Positions 34,259 to 44,477 of a stretch of DNA of 64,000 bases are shown in pieces. The first letter of the stretch is position 1; every line of letters starts with the position of its first letter. Made by a program: the position numbers and the translations under genes. Location of the stretch: NCBI RefSeq assembly GCF_000766795.1, contig NZ_JPDS01000002.1, positions 129,001-193,000 on the forward strand, in the 5' to 3' direction. A model generated the notes under the pieces. The model did not search any database, was not told where the DNA came from, and saw nothing but the letters and a program-made list of their open reading frames with translations. Origin of the DNA: Polaribacter sp. Hel1_85. GTDB taxonomy: Bacteria; Bacteroidota; Bacteroidia; Flavobacteriales; Flavobacteriaceae.

Positions 34259-35017
34259 ATGTTAAAGACCTATTTTAAATTTATTTTCATCTTTTTCATC
34301 ATTTTAAGTTGTTCTAGTAATGAAACTGAAAAAGATGTTGTTATTGATGATGATACAGAAACTACAGAAGAACCTGTAACAACCGAAAAAAGTGTTGATT
34401 TTGGAAAATTAGTTGTAGAAACAAGTTGGATTTCTGAAGACACAGGAGATAGAGACACTTTTAACGCTAGTGAAGTAGATAATGAAGCATGGATGGATGT
34501 TTTAGACAATGACAATGTATTAATGACTTGTTTAGCTGCAGATAGCCATAGAACAGAATTAAAAGAAAATACTGGAATTGAATCTTCTTTAAATACTTTA
34601 AAGAAAATGAAATATACTGCTACTTTAACAGACATTCCTTCTAACGGAGTTACAGTAGCTCAAATTCATAACAGAGGTGGTGTAAACAGACCTTGGATTC
34701 GTGTTTATATAGATGATGACAAATACATTAAGATTAAAGCAACAGAAACTACACCAGATGAAAGTAAATCTTCTTACAGCACTTATGTAGGTCCTTTATA
34801 CACTGCAAAAAACGAATTTTCTATAAATATTACAACTCAAAATGGAGTTGCTACTTTTGAAATAATAACCGCAGGAATTACGTATAGCGAAAGTTTAACT
34901 CCAAGTTCAGATTGGGACAATTACCAAAACAGCTATTATTTAAAAGCTGGTGTTTATACAGAAGGTGATGATGTAGAGCCAAAACTAGAAATGAGTGCAT
35001 TTTCTATCGAATACTAG
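34259..35017 (+). CDS. PL7-family alginate lyase, lipoprotein
   Basis: A 252-residue lipoprotein (FIILSCSSNE, Cys18) with an acidic/Thr-rich linker to residue 45, then a PL7 jelly-roll. The three family signatures are present: HRTELKE (97-103; usual form RTELR), QIH (135-137) and YYLKAGVYTEG (226-236; usual form YFKAGxYxQ), giving catalytic Arg98, Gln135, His137 and Tyr233. PL7 enzymes cleave alginate endolytically; QIH types often accept guluronate-containing stretches. The gene lies 9 kb outside the main locus beyond sucA and odhB, is monocistronic and lacks the locus operator. The N-terminal linker suggests display at the outer membrane surface. Confidence 0.92.
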   Translation: MLKTYFKFIFIFFIILSCSSNETEKDVVIDDDTETTEEPVTTEKSVDFGKLVVETSWISEDTGDRDTFNASEVDNEAWMDVLDNDNVLMTCLAADSHRTELKENTGIESSLNTLKKMKYTATLTDIPSNGVTVAQIHNRGGVNRPWIRVYIDDDKYIKIKATETTPDESKSSYSTYVGPLYTAKNEFSINITTQNGVATFEIITAGITYSESLTPSSDWDNYQNSYYLKAGVYTEGDDVEPKLEMSAFSIEY

Positions 35018-35204
35018 TTAGTACACACAAATTGGATAATTTTTGATGATGTTAGAACAAAACAATTAAAAGCAGAATTCAAAAAAAAACTATAAACCTT
35101 TTATTTACAAATAGTTACCTACAACTTTATTGACTTTAGAAAATTAATTTAAAATATTTTATAATTAAACGCAAGTTTTCTTAAAAAGTTACGTCTAAAG
35201 ACAT

Positions 35205-35277
35205 ATGATAAGAAACTTCTTATCATTTCTTTTTCATAGCAATTTTCCCACTTCTAATTTTGGAGTGGGTTTTTTTA
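35205..35277 (+). terminator. Two consecutive intrinsic terminators
   Basis: Hairpin 1 is a perfect 10-bp stem ATGATAAGAA/TTCTTATCAT (35205-35226) with a weak T run. Hairpin 2 is CCCACT/AGTGGG (35247-35252 with 35264-35269) followed by eight T. The 35018-35204 part of this gap shows nothing else clear. The second hairpin overlaps the longest reading frame of the next gene, arguing for the later start. Confidence 0.8.
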
Positions 35278-35322
35278 TTGAAAATTTTATTAACTTTAGA
35301 AAATCAACCAGAAACAACAATC

Positions 35323-35694
35323 ATGAAATTAGGTGCATTTTCTAACAGTTTAGCAGTAAAAGACATTCATAAATCAAAAGCATTTTACGAGAAATTAGGT
35401 TTTTCTGTTTTTGCAGGAGAAATTGAAAAGAATTACCTCATCATGAAAAATGGTAACGCTTTAATTGGACTTTTTCAAGGAATGTTCGAAAACAACATTA
35501 TGACTTTTAACCCTGGTTGGGATGAAAATGCCAACAAGTTGGATGACTTTGATGATGTTAGAGAAATACAAAAACACTTAAAAAATGAAGGAGTAAAATT
35601 ACAAACAGAAGCTGATGAAACTACTTCTGGACCTGCAAGTAGTGCACTTCTAGATCCTGATGGAAATATGATTTTATTGGATCAGCATGTTTAA
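35323..35694 (+). CDS. VOC-superfamily (glyoxalase/bleomycin-resistance-like) protein
   Basis: A 123-residue single vicinal-oxygen-chelate domain protein. The start at 35323 is chosen because it gives the standard VOC N-terminus (MKLGAFSNSLAVKDIHKSKAFYEKLGF); longer in-frame starts fall in a terminator. The C-terminal strand is SALLDPDGNMILLDQ. The paired beta-alpha-beta3 modules usually bind a metal; a His in the first strand typical of glyoxalase I is not evident, so the function is open. Confidence 0.85.
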   Translation: MKLGAFSNSLAVKDIHKSKAFYEKLGFSVFAGEIEKNYLIMKNGNALIGLFQGMFENNIMTFNPGWDENANKLDDFDDVREIQKHLKNEGVKLQTEADETTSGPASSALLDPDGNMILLDQHV

Positions 35695-35723
35695 GATTTT
35701 CTACAATAAATTAAATAACTAGA

Positions 35724-35749
35724 GTGTCATTCCGAACGAAGAATGACAC
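35724..35749. terminator. Hairpin between convergent genes
   Basis: GTGTCATTC (35724-35732) and GAATGACAC (35741-35749) form a perfect 9-bp stem with an 8-base loop, lying between the VOC gene and the convergent recJ. There is no T run on the plus strand; on either strand it may block read-through, or it is a short relic of a GTCATTCCGAACG-type dispersed repeat common in Bacteroidota. Confidence 0.5.
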
Positions 35750-35798
35750 CCTACTTTAAAACCTCTTTTTAGAAATAATTAAAAGTCAGAATATTATT

Positions 35799-37484
35799 CT
35801 ATTTCAAATCTTTTAAAACCAATTGCACAGATTTATGCCCATTCCATTCGTTTTCATCTAAAGCATAAACAATATCAAAATCATTTTGTACAAATTCCAT
35901 TTTATCACCTAAACCAAAACCAATAGCTCCAAAAGTTTTTTTATTATCGCCCTGAAATACATTTAGTTTTAAATGCGTTTTATCTGCACCAACTTTTTTA
36001 CCATAACCATTATCTCTAACACAAGTAGATTTAAAAACAGGCTTCATATTCATAGGCCCAAAAGGTGCCATTTGCTGAATAATTCTAAAAAACTTAGGCG
36101 TAATTTCTGAAAGTTCAATTTCTGTTTCTATAGAAATTTCTGGAGTCAATAATTTTTTATCAATAGTTTTAGCAACTACTTCTTCAAACTTATTTTTAAA
36201 ATTTTCATAATTTTCTGGCAACAACGTTAAACCTGCAGCATATTTATGTCCTCCAAATTGCTCTATAAATGCTGAACATTCATGCAATGCATTATACACA
36301 TCAAAACCTTTTACAGAACGTGCAGAAGCGGCTAATTTATCTCCACTTTTGGTGAAAACTAAAGTAGGTCTGTAATATTTTTCTATCAATCTAGAAGCCA
36401 CAATACCAATAACACCTTTGTGCCAATCTTCATCAAAAACTACGGTCGAAAATCGGTTTTCTTCTTCATTATCAACAATCTGAATCAATGCTTGATCTGT
36501 AATTTTCTTATCTAAATCTTTTCTATCTGCATTAAATATTTCTATAGCTGCTGCAAATTCAACAGCTGCATCAAAATCCATTTCTGTTAATAACTCTACA
36601 GCATAATTACCATGTTTCATTCTTCCTGCAGCATTAATTCTGGGTGCAATTGTAAAAACAACATCTGTAATTGTTAATTCTGATTTTTTAGATTGATGAA
36701 TGATGGCTTTAATTCCGTTTCTAGGTTGTTGGTTAATTACTTGTAAACCATAATAAGCCAAAACTCGATTTTCGCCATTCATTGGTACAATATCTGCAGC
36801 AATTGCAGTGGCAACCAAATCTAAATAAGGGATAAAATCATTGATAGATTGGTTTCTTTTAGAACCCAAAGCTTGAATTAGCTTAAACCCTACTCCACAA
36901 CCACAAAGTTCATCAAAAGGATAGTTACAATCTTCTCTTTTTGCGTTTAAAACCGCAACTGATTTCGGAATTTCATCACCAGGTTTGTGATGATCACAAA
37001 TAATAAAATCGATATTTTTTTCTGTAGCATAAGCAACTTTTTCAATTGCTTTTATACCACAATCTAAGGCTATAATTAAAGAAAAATCATTGTCTTGGGC
37101 AAAGTCAATTCCTAAATAAGAAACTCCATAACCTTCTGCATATCTATCTGGAATATACGTTGCTATATTTGGGTAAATGGTTTTTAAATAGGAAGCAACT
37201 AAAGAAACTGCTGTAGTTCCATCTACATCATAATCTCCGTAAATAAGAATATTTTCGTTGTTAGCAATAGCCGCTTCAATTCTTTCCACAGCCAAATCCA
37301 TGTCCTTCATTAAAAAAGGATCATGAATATCATCTAAACTCGGTCTAAAAAACTTTTTTGCAGCATCAAAAGTTTCAATATTTCTTTGACATAATATAGA
37401 TGCAATACTTTTATCAACTTGAAGTTCTTTTGCTAATTTTTGTACTTTTTCTTTTTCTGGTTTCGGTTTTAACGTCCATCTCAT
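35799..37484 (-). CDS. recJ: Single-stranded-DNA-specific exonuclease RecJ
   Basis: A 561-residue DHH-family 5'-3' exonuclease of recombination and mismatch repair. Motifs: GDYDVDGTTA (83-92), ALDCGIK, the DHH signature IICDHHKPG, GFKLIQAL, and the DHHA1-type GVIGIVASRL with GGHKYAAG. The C-terminal OB-like domain (about 455-561) completes the usual length. An OsmC-family gene lies upstream on the same strand, 54 bases away. Confidence 0.96.
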   Translation of the reverse strand: MRWTLKPKPEKEKVQKLAKELQVDKSIASILCQRNIETFDAAKKFFRPSLDDIHDPFLMKDMDLAVERIEAAIANNENILIYGDYDVDGTTAVSLVASYLKTIYPNIATYIPDRYAEGYGVSYLGIDFAQDNDFSLIIALDCGIKAIEKVAYATEKNIDFIICDHHKPGDEIPKSVAVLNAKREDCNYPFDELCGCGVGFKLIQALGSKRNQSINDFIPYLDLVATAIAADIVPMNGENRVLAYYGLQVINQQPRNGIKAIIHQSKKSELTITDVVFTIAPRINAAGRMKHGNYAVELLTEMDFDAAVEFAAAIEIFNADRKDLDKKITDQALIQIVDNEEENRFSTVVFDEDWHKGVIGIVASRLIEKYYRPTLVFTKSGDKLAASARSVKGFDVYNALHECSAFIEQFGGHKYAAGLTLLPENYENFKNKFEEVVAKTIDKKLLTPEISIETEIELSEITPKFFRIIQQMAPFGPMNMKPVFKSTCVRDNGYGKKVGADKTHLKLNVFQGDNKKTFGAIGFGLGDKMEFVQNDFDIVYALDENEWNGHKSVQLVLKDLK

Positions 37485-37538
37485 AGCAATTTACTTTTTG
37501 AAGTTAAGATACAAAAATGTGAATGATTATCTCGAATT

Positions 37539-37964
37539 TTATAATTCGTGTAAGAAAATTTCAATTTCAACCTCAGCAAATTGACGAAACATTTCCATTA
37601 CTCCACAATATTTTGTTACAGATAAATTTACTGCTTTCTGTATTTTTTTTGGTTGTAATTCTGCATCAGAAAAATGATAATCTACTTTTACTTTGTTGTA
37701 AAATTTTGGATGTTCATCTGTTAATTCTGCAGTAATTTCAATTTTAAAATCTGCTACTTCTGCATGCATTTTTTTCAATAAAGAAACTACATCAAGTCCA
37801 GAACAACCAGCTAAAGAAGATAACATTAACGCTTTTGGTCTGTAACCTTCTCCTTTACCTCCATTTTCTTCACCTGCATCCATAAAAAGATTTAATCCAC
37901 TAGGATTATCAGATTCAAATTGCATGTTTTCTTTCCAAGTAGTTGTTACAATATTAGTTGCCAT
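37539..37964 (-). CDS. OsmC-family protein
   Basis: A 141-residue OsmC/Ohr-family protein. The two redox Cys are visible in LAGCSGLDVVSLL and in SVTKYCGVMEMF. Family members reduce organic hydroperoxides with thiols. It precedes recJ on the same strand. Confidence 0.9.
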   Translation of the reverse strand: MATNIVTTTWKENMQFESDNPSGLNLFMDAGEENGGKGEGYRPKALMLSSLAGCSGLDVVSLLKKMHAEVADFKIEITAELTDEHPKFYNKVKVDYHFSDAELQPKKIQKAVNLSVTKYCGVMEMFRQFAEVEIEIFLHEL

Positions 37965-38097
37965 ATTTGATGTTTTATTTATCGGTTTTTAATTTTGAAA
38001 CTGTAAATTGTGCTTCATTTACAAAAATAAGAAAACCTCTAGAAGTTAATCGTAAAAATGAACAAATATCAAAAATACATTTATCGTGAGATCTTAG

Positions 38098-38646
38098 GGT
38101 GAATCTATAGAACAGCAAATTGATGTAAAAAACTCTGGTATTGCAACTATTACTATTGATGACGTAATCTTAATTGATGATTCTGATAATAATTCGATTC
38201 AAGTAATTAATACTAATTTAGGTATTGGTCAATATGTTTATTCTCTAGATGATGAATTTGGTGTTTATATGGAAGCTAGCTTTTTTGATAAAATAGAACC
38301 TGGATTACATACACTCTTTGTAAAAGATAATAATGGCTGTGGTAATACACCTTACGAATTTTCAATTCTGGCATTTCCTAAATTTTTCACTCCAAATGGT
38401 GATGGAAAAAATGATGTATGGAAAATTGACGGATTTAACTCTAGTTTATATACAATTTCGGAAGTCTCAATTTATAATAGGTTTGGAGTTTTATTATATC
38501 AAATAGATGCTTCTTCTGAAGGTTGGGATGGAAAATATCAAGGAAAAACGTTACCTTCTAATACTTATTGGTTTAGAGTAATTTTGAATGATACAAATGG
38601 TAGAATCATTGAAAAAACAGGAAGTATTGGTTTGATTAAAAAATAA
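38098..38646 (+). pseudogene. 5'-truncated gliding-motility-type protein (T9SS type B C-terminal domain)
   Basis: The frame is open from just after a TAG at 38095-38097 to 38646 (183 codons including stop), but the only ATG with a downstream product is internal (38269). The last about 85 residues are a type B T9SS/gliding C-terminal domain (FFTPNGDGKNDVW, IYNRFGVLLY, GWDGKYQGK, SNTYWFRV). Such domains end very large surface proteins, so this is the tail of a gene whose body has been lost. Sequence before the TAG is unrelated. Confidence 0.8.
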
Positions 38647-39652
38647 ATTTACAATTCCTATTTCACCCACTAATTAAATAAAATTAATTTAGAATCAATA
38701 TATATAATTCAACAAAAACACAGAATCATTGTTTTTTTCGTAATTTTAAATTATAATCAAATAAAAAAATAAATTATGAACAAAAAACTACTCGTAATTA
38801 CTTTCAGTTTTTTAGTTATAACTTTAAAGTTATTTTCTCAAGAAATGAATATTAGTGGTAAAGTATCTGATGAATCAGGAGAACTTCCTGGTGTAACAGT
38901 TCTTTTAAAAGGCACCAATATTGGTACTACTACAGATTTTAATGGAGTTTATTCTATTAAAGCAAATAAAGGAGATGTATTAGTATTTTCTTATCTTGGG
39001 TATAAGACTAAGGAAGTTCTAGTTAATTCATTATCCTTAAATATAGTCCTTCTTGAAGATACTGATGTACTGGATGAGGTTGTTGTTACTTCATTTGGTA
39101 TTAAGAAAAAAGAAAAATCTTTAGGATATGCTGTACAGCAAATAAAAACAGAAGATTTAGAACTTAAAGGTCAAACAAGTGCTATTTCTGCATTACAAGG
39201 TCGTTTTGCTGGAGTACAAATTAATCAATCTTCTGGTGCTTCTGGAGGTGGTTTAGATATTTTAATTAGAGGTGTTACTTCTGTAAATCCAAATAGAAAT
39301 AACCAACCGTTAATTATAGTTGATGGATTGGCATTAAATAATGACACTTTTTCTGGAAATGTTTTACCTAGTGCTGGAACTAACTCACCAAGTAGTTCAG
39401 AGCAATTTTCTTTTTCAAATAGAGGTTCTGATATTAACCCTGAAGACATCGAGAGCTTTAGTGTTTTAAAAGGAGCTGCAGCAACAGCTCTATATGGTGT
39501 AAGAGCATCAAATGGAGCAATCCTTATTACTACAAAAAAAGGAAAACAAGGAAAAGCTAAGATAGGAATATCAACTTCTACTACCTTTAGAAAAATAACA
39601 AAAACCCCAGAATTACAAACTACATATAGGGAGGGGTTTAGTGGATTACCTA

Positions 39653-39658
39653 GGGGGG
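39653..39658 (+). repeat. G6 homopolymer at first frameshift
   Basis: CCTA-GGGGGG-TTATAT. With six G the frame ends 36 bases later at a TAG; with five G it continues as LPRGLYTPDTDTGFTRLGG. Confidence 0.85.
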
Positions 39659-40330
39659 TTATATACTCCAGATACAGATACTGGTTTTACTAGACTTGGA
39701 GGAACAATGTTTTACTCTTGGGGACCTAAATTTTCAGATAACTCTGCGACTTTAACAAACGGTACTGTTGTCGATTTAACAAATGATAAGTTTTATAGTC
39801 CTTATGACTTATTTAGAACAGGAATCAATAAACAAATTAATTTTAATATTAGTGGAGCAAGTGATAAGATAGATTATTTCTTTTCTTTAGGAAATAATTC
39901 AGAAGACGGTGTTTTACCAAATACAGATTATGATAGAACAACTGTTAGAATGAAAGGTTCTTATCAAGCTACAGAAAAACTTAAAATTAGTTCATCTGTT
40001 TCTTATACAAAAGCAGGAGGAAATAGAGCAAATGGAGGAGATAAATCGGTTTTTAGTTCTTTATCTTATTATTCAGGAACTTTTCCTATAAATGATTATC
40101 AAAATGTTGATGGATCACAACGTAACTATTCATTTGGCGTTATAGATAATCCTAGATATTTCTTAGAAAAAAGTCCATTAAAAGATGATGTAAACCGTTG
40201 GGTTGGTAATGTTACTTTTAATTGGGTTCCAAAAGATTGGATTAATGTTACATATTCTGCTCAAATAGATAATTATTCTGATAAAAGAAATCGTTTTATG
40301 GTTCCAGAGTTAGATGCAGGATCACAAGTT

Positions 40331-40337
40331 GGGGGGG
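40331..40337 (+). repeat. G7 homopolymer at second frameshift
   Basis: AGTT-GGGGGGG-TTTATT. With seven G the frame soon ends at TAA; with six G it continues as GSQVGGFIVDQNINFTGLES. I saw no longer G run elsewhere in the window. Confidence 0.85.
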
Positions 40338-41915
40338 TTTATTGTAGATCAAAATATTAATTTTACAGGTTTAGAGTCAAATTTATTAGTAACATTAAAT
40401 AAGGACTTTACAGAAGATATTTCAACAACTTTAACATTAGGTAATCAAATATCAGACTCTAAAAGAGATTATTCATTTATTAGGGGAGAAACTTTAAATG
40501 TACCAGGTATTAATGATATAGCTAATACTATAAATACATTTGCTGGAAATAGCATTACTCAATTAAGAAATGTAGGTATGTTTGGGGAACTATTAGTTGC
40601 TTATAAAAATAAATTATTTTTAACTGTAACAGGAAGAAATGATTGGGTATCAACCTTACCTAAAAAGAATAGATCTTTTTTCTACCCTTCAGTAAGTTTA
40701 GCATATGATATTCGTGATTTGATTGATAAGGATAGTGAAATTTTGTCTTTTGGTAAACTAAGAGCATCTTGGGCAGAAGTTGGTAAAGGTCCATCATTTG
40801 GTCAAGTTGGTCATTATTTTGTTGCTGATGGAGATTTCCCTTTCGGAGGAGCAGGAGGCTATAGAGCAAGCACACAATTAGGAGATACAGATATGATTCC
40901 TGAAAGTAACCAATCTTATGAGATAGGTGCAGATTTTCGTTTTTTAAATAATAGAATTAGATTAGACTATTCATACTATAAAACAAGAATTGAAAATCAA
41001 ATATTTACTGTTGGAACTGCTTATTCTACAGGACTGTCAGGTATTGTTAGAAACGCAGGAGATTTTCAAACTTTTGGACATGAACTTTCTCTTTCTGGAG
41101 ACATTATAAAAAATGAAAAATTTAAATGGGAAACTGTACTTAATTGGTCTACCAACGAAGGAGAAGTTTTATCACTGCCCGAAGATATAGAAAGTTTGGT
41201 TTTTGCCGATTCAGGTTTTGCAGGAGTTACATCAGAAATTAGAGATGGAGATAAAATGGGAACATTATACGGTTATAAATGGCTTTACGAAAATGGAGAG
41301 CGTTACATTGGTAGTGATGGTTTACCAAGAGTAAATCTTGATGAAAGAGTTAAAGTAGGTAATGCTTTTCCTGATTTTATAGCATCTATTTCAAATAACT
41401 TCTCGTTTAATGATTTTAGCTTAAACTTATTATTGGAATGGAAAAAAGGAGGTGATTTGTATGACTCTGGAAGAAGAAACTCTATAAGAAATGGTATTTT
41501 AAAAGTAACTGAATTTAGAGATGTAAACACTGTTTTAGATGGAGTAATGGATGATGGAAATGGAGGTTTTATAACAAACACACAAGAAGTTCTTATAGAT
41601 CAAAATTATTATAGAAGTTCTACTCGCTACAATAGAGCATCAGAAATCTTAGTACAAGATGCTTCTTGGGTAAAATTGAGAACTATTGGGTTGACCTATA
41701 ATATAAAAAAATCGGTTTTAGATAAGATAAAAATAAGTAATTTATCTATTTCTGCTAATGCAAACAATATTTTATTATGGACACCTTTTGAAGGTTATGA
41801 CCCTGAAGGAAGCCAGTATAGTGCTGGATCTAACGTATATGGCTTTACTGGTTTAAGTACACCAATAAGTGAAAGTTATTCATTAGGAATTAAATTAGGA
41901 TTTTAAAAAAAAATA

Positions 41916-43397
41916 ATGATGAAAAAACTTATAGTAAAAACAACAATAATAATAGCATTAATAATAGTTGCTACGGCTTGTAATGACTCTTATTTTGATG
42001 TAAATACCCCATCAGCTACAGCTGATGTAGAAGAATTAAGAATTAATGATTTATTAGCGCCAATTATTCATAGCACCATGGAAGGGCAGCGTTCTGCTGA
42101 ATTAACTTTTGGTAATTATGTCCAGAATTTTGTAGGACAAGGAGGTACCGCTTCAGGAGAAACTACGGCAAGTGGTCTTTGGTCCCAAGTCTATTTATAT
42201 ATTTTACCTAATATAAAAGTAATTAAAGAAAAAGCAGAAGAAAAAGGGGCAATACATTATGCTGCAGTTGCAGATATTTTGACTGCTATTAATTTAGGAA
42301 TTGCAACAGATACTTGGAATAATATTCCATATTCAGAAGCTAACTCTGGGCAAGACATACTTTTTCCAAAATTTGACACACAAGAACAAGTTTACACTTC
42401 TATTTTTACTCTGTTAGACAGTGCAATTGCAAATTTAAAAAGTACAGATAATTCAGGAATATTTTTAGGAAATGAAGATTTAATTTATGATGGTGATTTA
42501 GATAAATGGCAAAGAGCTGCTTACACTATTAAAGCACGTTATCAATTACACCTTATAAACAAAGGCCTATTTACAGCAAATGATGTATTAACTACATTAG
42601 CTAATGGTTTTACTTCAAATGACGATGATTTTAAAATGTTTTATGATGATAAAAATATAAACCCATGGTATTCACAAGAAGTTTTGGCAAGAAATACTGG
42701 GAATTTTCATAATGATATAGCTAGTCAGATGGTAAGCTCTATGAATGGTGATTATTATCCTTTTCAAAGTGGATTATTAACAATAGACCCAAGGTTATCA
42801 GTTTATGCACAAAATGACGGCTCTTCAGACTGGAAAGGATATGTTAGTGGAGGTGGAGGTTTATCACCAGATGGAGTAACAGATGGTAATGTAGGGTTTG
42901 TTGCAGATGGTTATTATACAAGTATCGATTCACCTTTATTATTAATTAGTTATGCAGAGGCAATGTTTATTAAAGCTGAAGCTGCGTTTTTAGCAAATGG
43001 AGGGACATCAATAAGCACCGGAACTAATACAACTGCATATACAGCTTATATAAATGGTATTAGCGCAAGTATGAATATGTATGGTGTAGATGGAGTAAAT
43101 TATATTGCAGATGGTTCTGTAAATGTTGGTGAAACAGGATTAATGTTAAATCATATTATGAAAGAAAAATATATTCATAATTTTTTAAATCCTGAAACAT
43201 TTGTAGATTTTAGAAGATATAATTTTTCTGATAATGTCTTTAAAGGTTTAAAAATACGAGAAGAGATAGATACAGCATCTGATTATGCTGGTGAATGGTT
43301 TAGAAGAGCAACTTACCCATCTACTGAATTAAATAGAAACAAAGATAATGTAGAAGCAAATCAACAAACTCCTGTAACAAAAGTTTGGTGGGAATAA
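41916..43397 (+). CDS. SusD-like lipoprotein (SusD_2 type, pair 3)
   Basis: A 493-residue lipoprotein (VATACNDS, Cys22 or 23) of the second SusD-like family: NGDYYPFQSGLLTIDPRLS, ISYAEAMFIKAEAAF and the C-terminal YPSTELNRNKDNVEAN are typical. It is intact and starts 9 bases after the frame-broken SusC. It should be the partner lid for that transporter, with an unknown, possibly non-glycan or peptide, substrate. Confidence 0.92.
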   Translation: MMKKLIVKTTIIIALIIVATACNDSYFDVNTPSATADVEELRINDLLAPIIHSTMEGQRSAELTFGNYVQNFVGQGGTASGETTASGLWSQVYLYILPNIKVIKEKAEEKGAIHYAAVADILTAINLGIATDTWNNIPYSEANSGQDILFPKFDTQEQVYTSIFTLLDSAIANLKSTDNSGIFLGNEDLIYDGDLDKWQRAAYTIKARYQLHLINKGLFTANDVLTTLANGFTSNDDDFKMFYDDKNINPWYSQEVLARNTGNFHNDIASQMVSSMNGDYYPFQSGLLTIDPRLSVYAQNDGSSDWKGYVSGGGGLSPDGVTDGNVGFVADGYYTSIDSPLLLISYAEAMFIKAEAAFLANGGTSISTGTNTTAYTAYINGISASMNMYGVDGVNYIADGSVNVGETGLMLNHIMKEKYIHNFLNPETFVDFRRYNFSDNVFKGLKIREEIDTASDYAGEWFRRATYPSTELNRNKDNVEANQQTPVTKVWWE

Positions 43398-43412
43398 AAT
43401 AATATTTTTTAA

Positions 43413-43450
43413 AAAAAAGGCTTTAAATTAATATATTTAAAGCCTTTTTT
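43413..43450. terminator. Bidirectional intrinsic terminator
   Basis: A perfect 16-bp stem (43413-43428 with 43435-43450) with a 6-base loop, A-rich on one arm and T-rich on the other, lies between convergent genes and can end both transcripts. It overlaps the last codon of the minus-strand gene. Confidence 0.92.
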
Positions 43451-44474
43451 ATTGAGTTAATTTTTTAATTAAAAAACTTAATTGCTCTTTAGTATGGTTT
43501 GCATTTAAAACAACTCTGTTTATTTTTTTATTATTTAAAGTTGGATAATAAAAACTTGTAATTACAATGTTTTTAGAAAGTAAATAATCAGCAACATTTT
43601 CGTCATCAACGAAAAAAACTGGATAATTTTTCGAAATTTTCACTTTCTCTAAATGATGTATTTTATCATAAACATATTTACAATTTTCTTGTAATTTATT
43701 TAATTGATTTCCATACAAATCTTGAGCATTAATCAATGTTTCTAAAAAAGCAGGATTCATAGGAGCGCTTCCTACAAAAAGAGGTTTTTCTCTTATTAAA
43801 TTGATGAAATCTTTTTTTCCAGCAATAAAACCTCCATTAACTCCAAGAGCTTTTCCTAAAGAAGAAACTTTTATAATTTCTATATTATTTTTTAGTTGTA
43901 AATTGAATGCAACACCATTTCCTTTATCACCTAAAACTCCTAAGCTGTGAGATTCATCTATCAATAAATAAATATTATTTTCTTTTGCAATCTGATGTAT
44001 AAAATCAAAATTAAAAGGTGTTGTTTCTAATGCTGCAATAGCATCTGCAACAATACAAATTGTTTTATTTTTAGTTTCTAAAAGTTGTTGACAAACTTTA
44101 TTCTTTTCAAAAACAGGTTGTGCATTGTTTGGTAAAATTGCAGGATGTGTTTTTGGCATATAGAAAAAAGAATCTACTATATTTTCTAGAGCATTTAAAG
44201 TTATTAAGCCCGCAAAAGTACCAGAAGAGACTGAAACACAATCTTCTGTATTTAAAAAATTAGATAGATATTTTTCTGCTCTTTCGTAAACATCTAATTT
44301 AATATTTGCATTTCTAGAACTTCCATAAGAACTCCCCCATTTTTTTATATTCTCGAAAATTATATCTTGAAAATCAGGTAAACTAGCAACTCCTAAATAT
44401 GAGGTTCCACTAAAATACAAATGCTCTTTTCCATTTATTTGTATTGTAGTATTTGGAACTTTATTTATCTGCAT
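43449..44474 (-). CDS. PLP-dependent aminotransferase-fold enzyme, BioF/KBL-like
   Basis: A 341-residue fold-type I PLP enzyme resembling the alpha-oxoamine synthase group: GTSYLGVASLP, GSSYGSSRNAN at the N-terminus, LIDESHSLGVLGDKG for the PLP-nitrogen Asp region, and the Schiff-base Lys in SSLGKALGVNGGF. It is somewhat shorter than BioF (about 385), so substrate assignment is unsafe. It lies 3 bases after a dipeptide epimerase gene on the same strand, suggesting a joint role in amino-acid or peptide metabolism rather than biotin synthesis. Confidence 0.8.
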   Translation of the reverse strand: MQINKVPNTTIQINGKEHLYFSGTSYLGVASLPDFQDIIFENIKKWGSSYGSSRNANIKLDVYERAEKYLSNFLNTEDCVSVSSGTFAGLITLNALENIVDSFFYMPKTHPAILPNNAQPVFEKNKVCQQLLETKNKTICIVADAIAALETTPFNFDFIHQIAKENNIYLLIDESHSLGVLGDKGNGVAFNLQLKNNIEIIKVSSLGKALGVNGGFIAGKKDFINLIREKPLFVGSAPMNPAFLETLINAQDLYGNQLNKLQENCKYVYDKIHHLEKVKISKNYPVFFVDDENVADYLLSKNIVITSFYYPTLNNKKINRVVLNANHTKEQLSFLIKKLTQ

Positions 44475-44477
44475 ATT

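Larger units (their letters stand above)
38776..41906 (+). pseudogene. SusC-like transporter broken at two poly-G tracts (pair 3)
   Basis: A SusC-family receptor with signal peptide (LKLFSQ), carboxypeptidase-regulatory-like domain, plug (PLIIVDGLAL, ATALYGVRASNGAILITTKKG) and barrel ending SLGIKLGF. It is read in three frames: 38776-about 39650, about 39660-40330 and about 40340-41906. Each break coincides with a G run (G6 at 39653-39658, G7 at 40331-40337), and removing one G from each restores one continuous frame of 1042 residues. An intact SusD follows after 9 bases. Either both tracts are in an off phase, or they carry indels from sequencing. Substrate unknown; no CAZyme is adjacent. 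Confidence 0.88.

Noticed and set aside
34195..34260. Alginate operator before PL7
   Set aside because: The sequence was read base by base; a TATCTTTG box is present but no TTGGTNNACCAA unit or half-unit pair follows.
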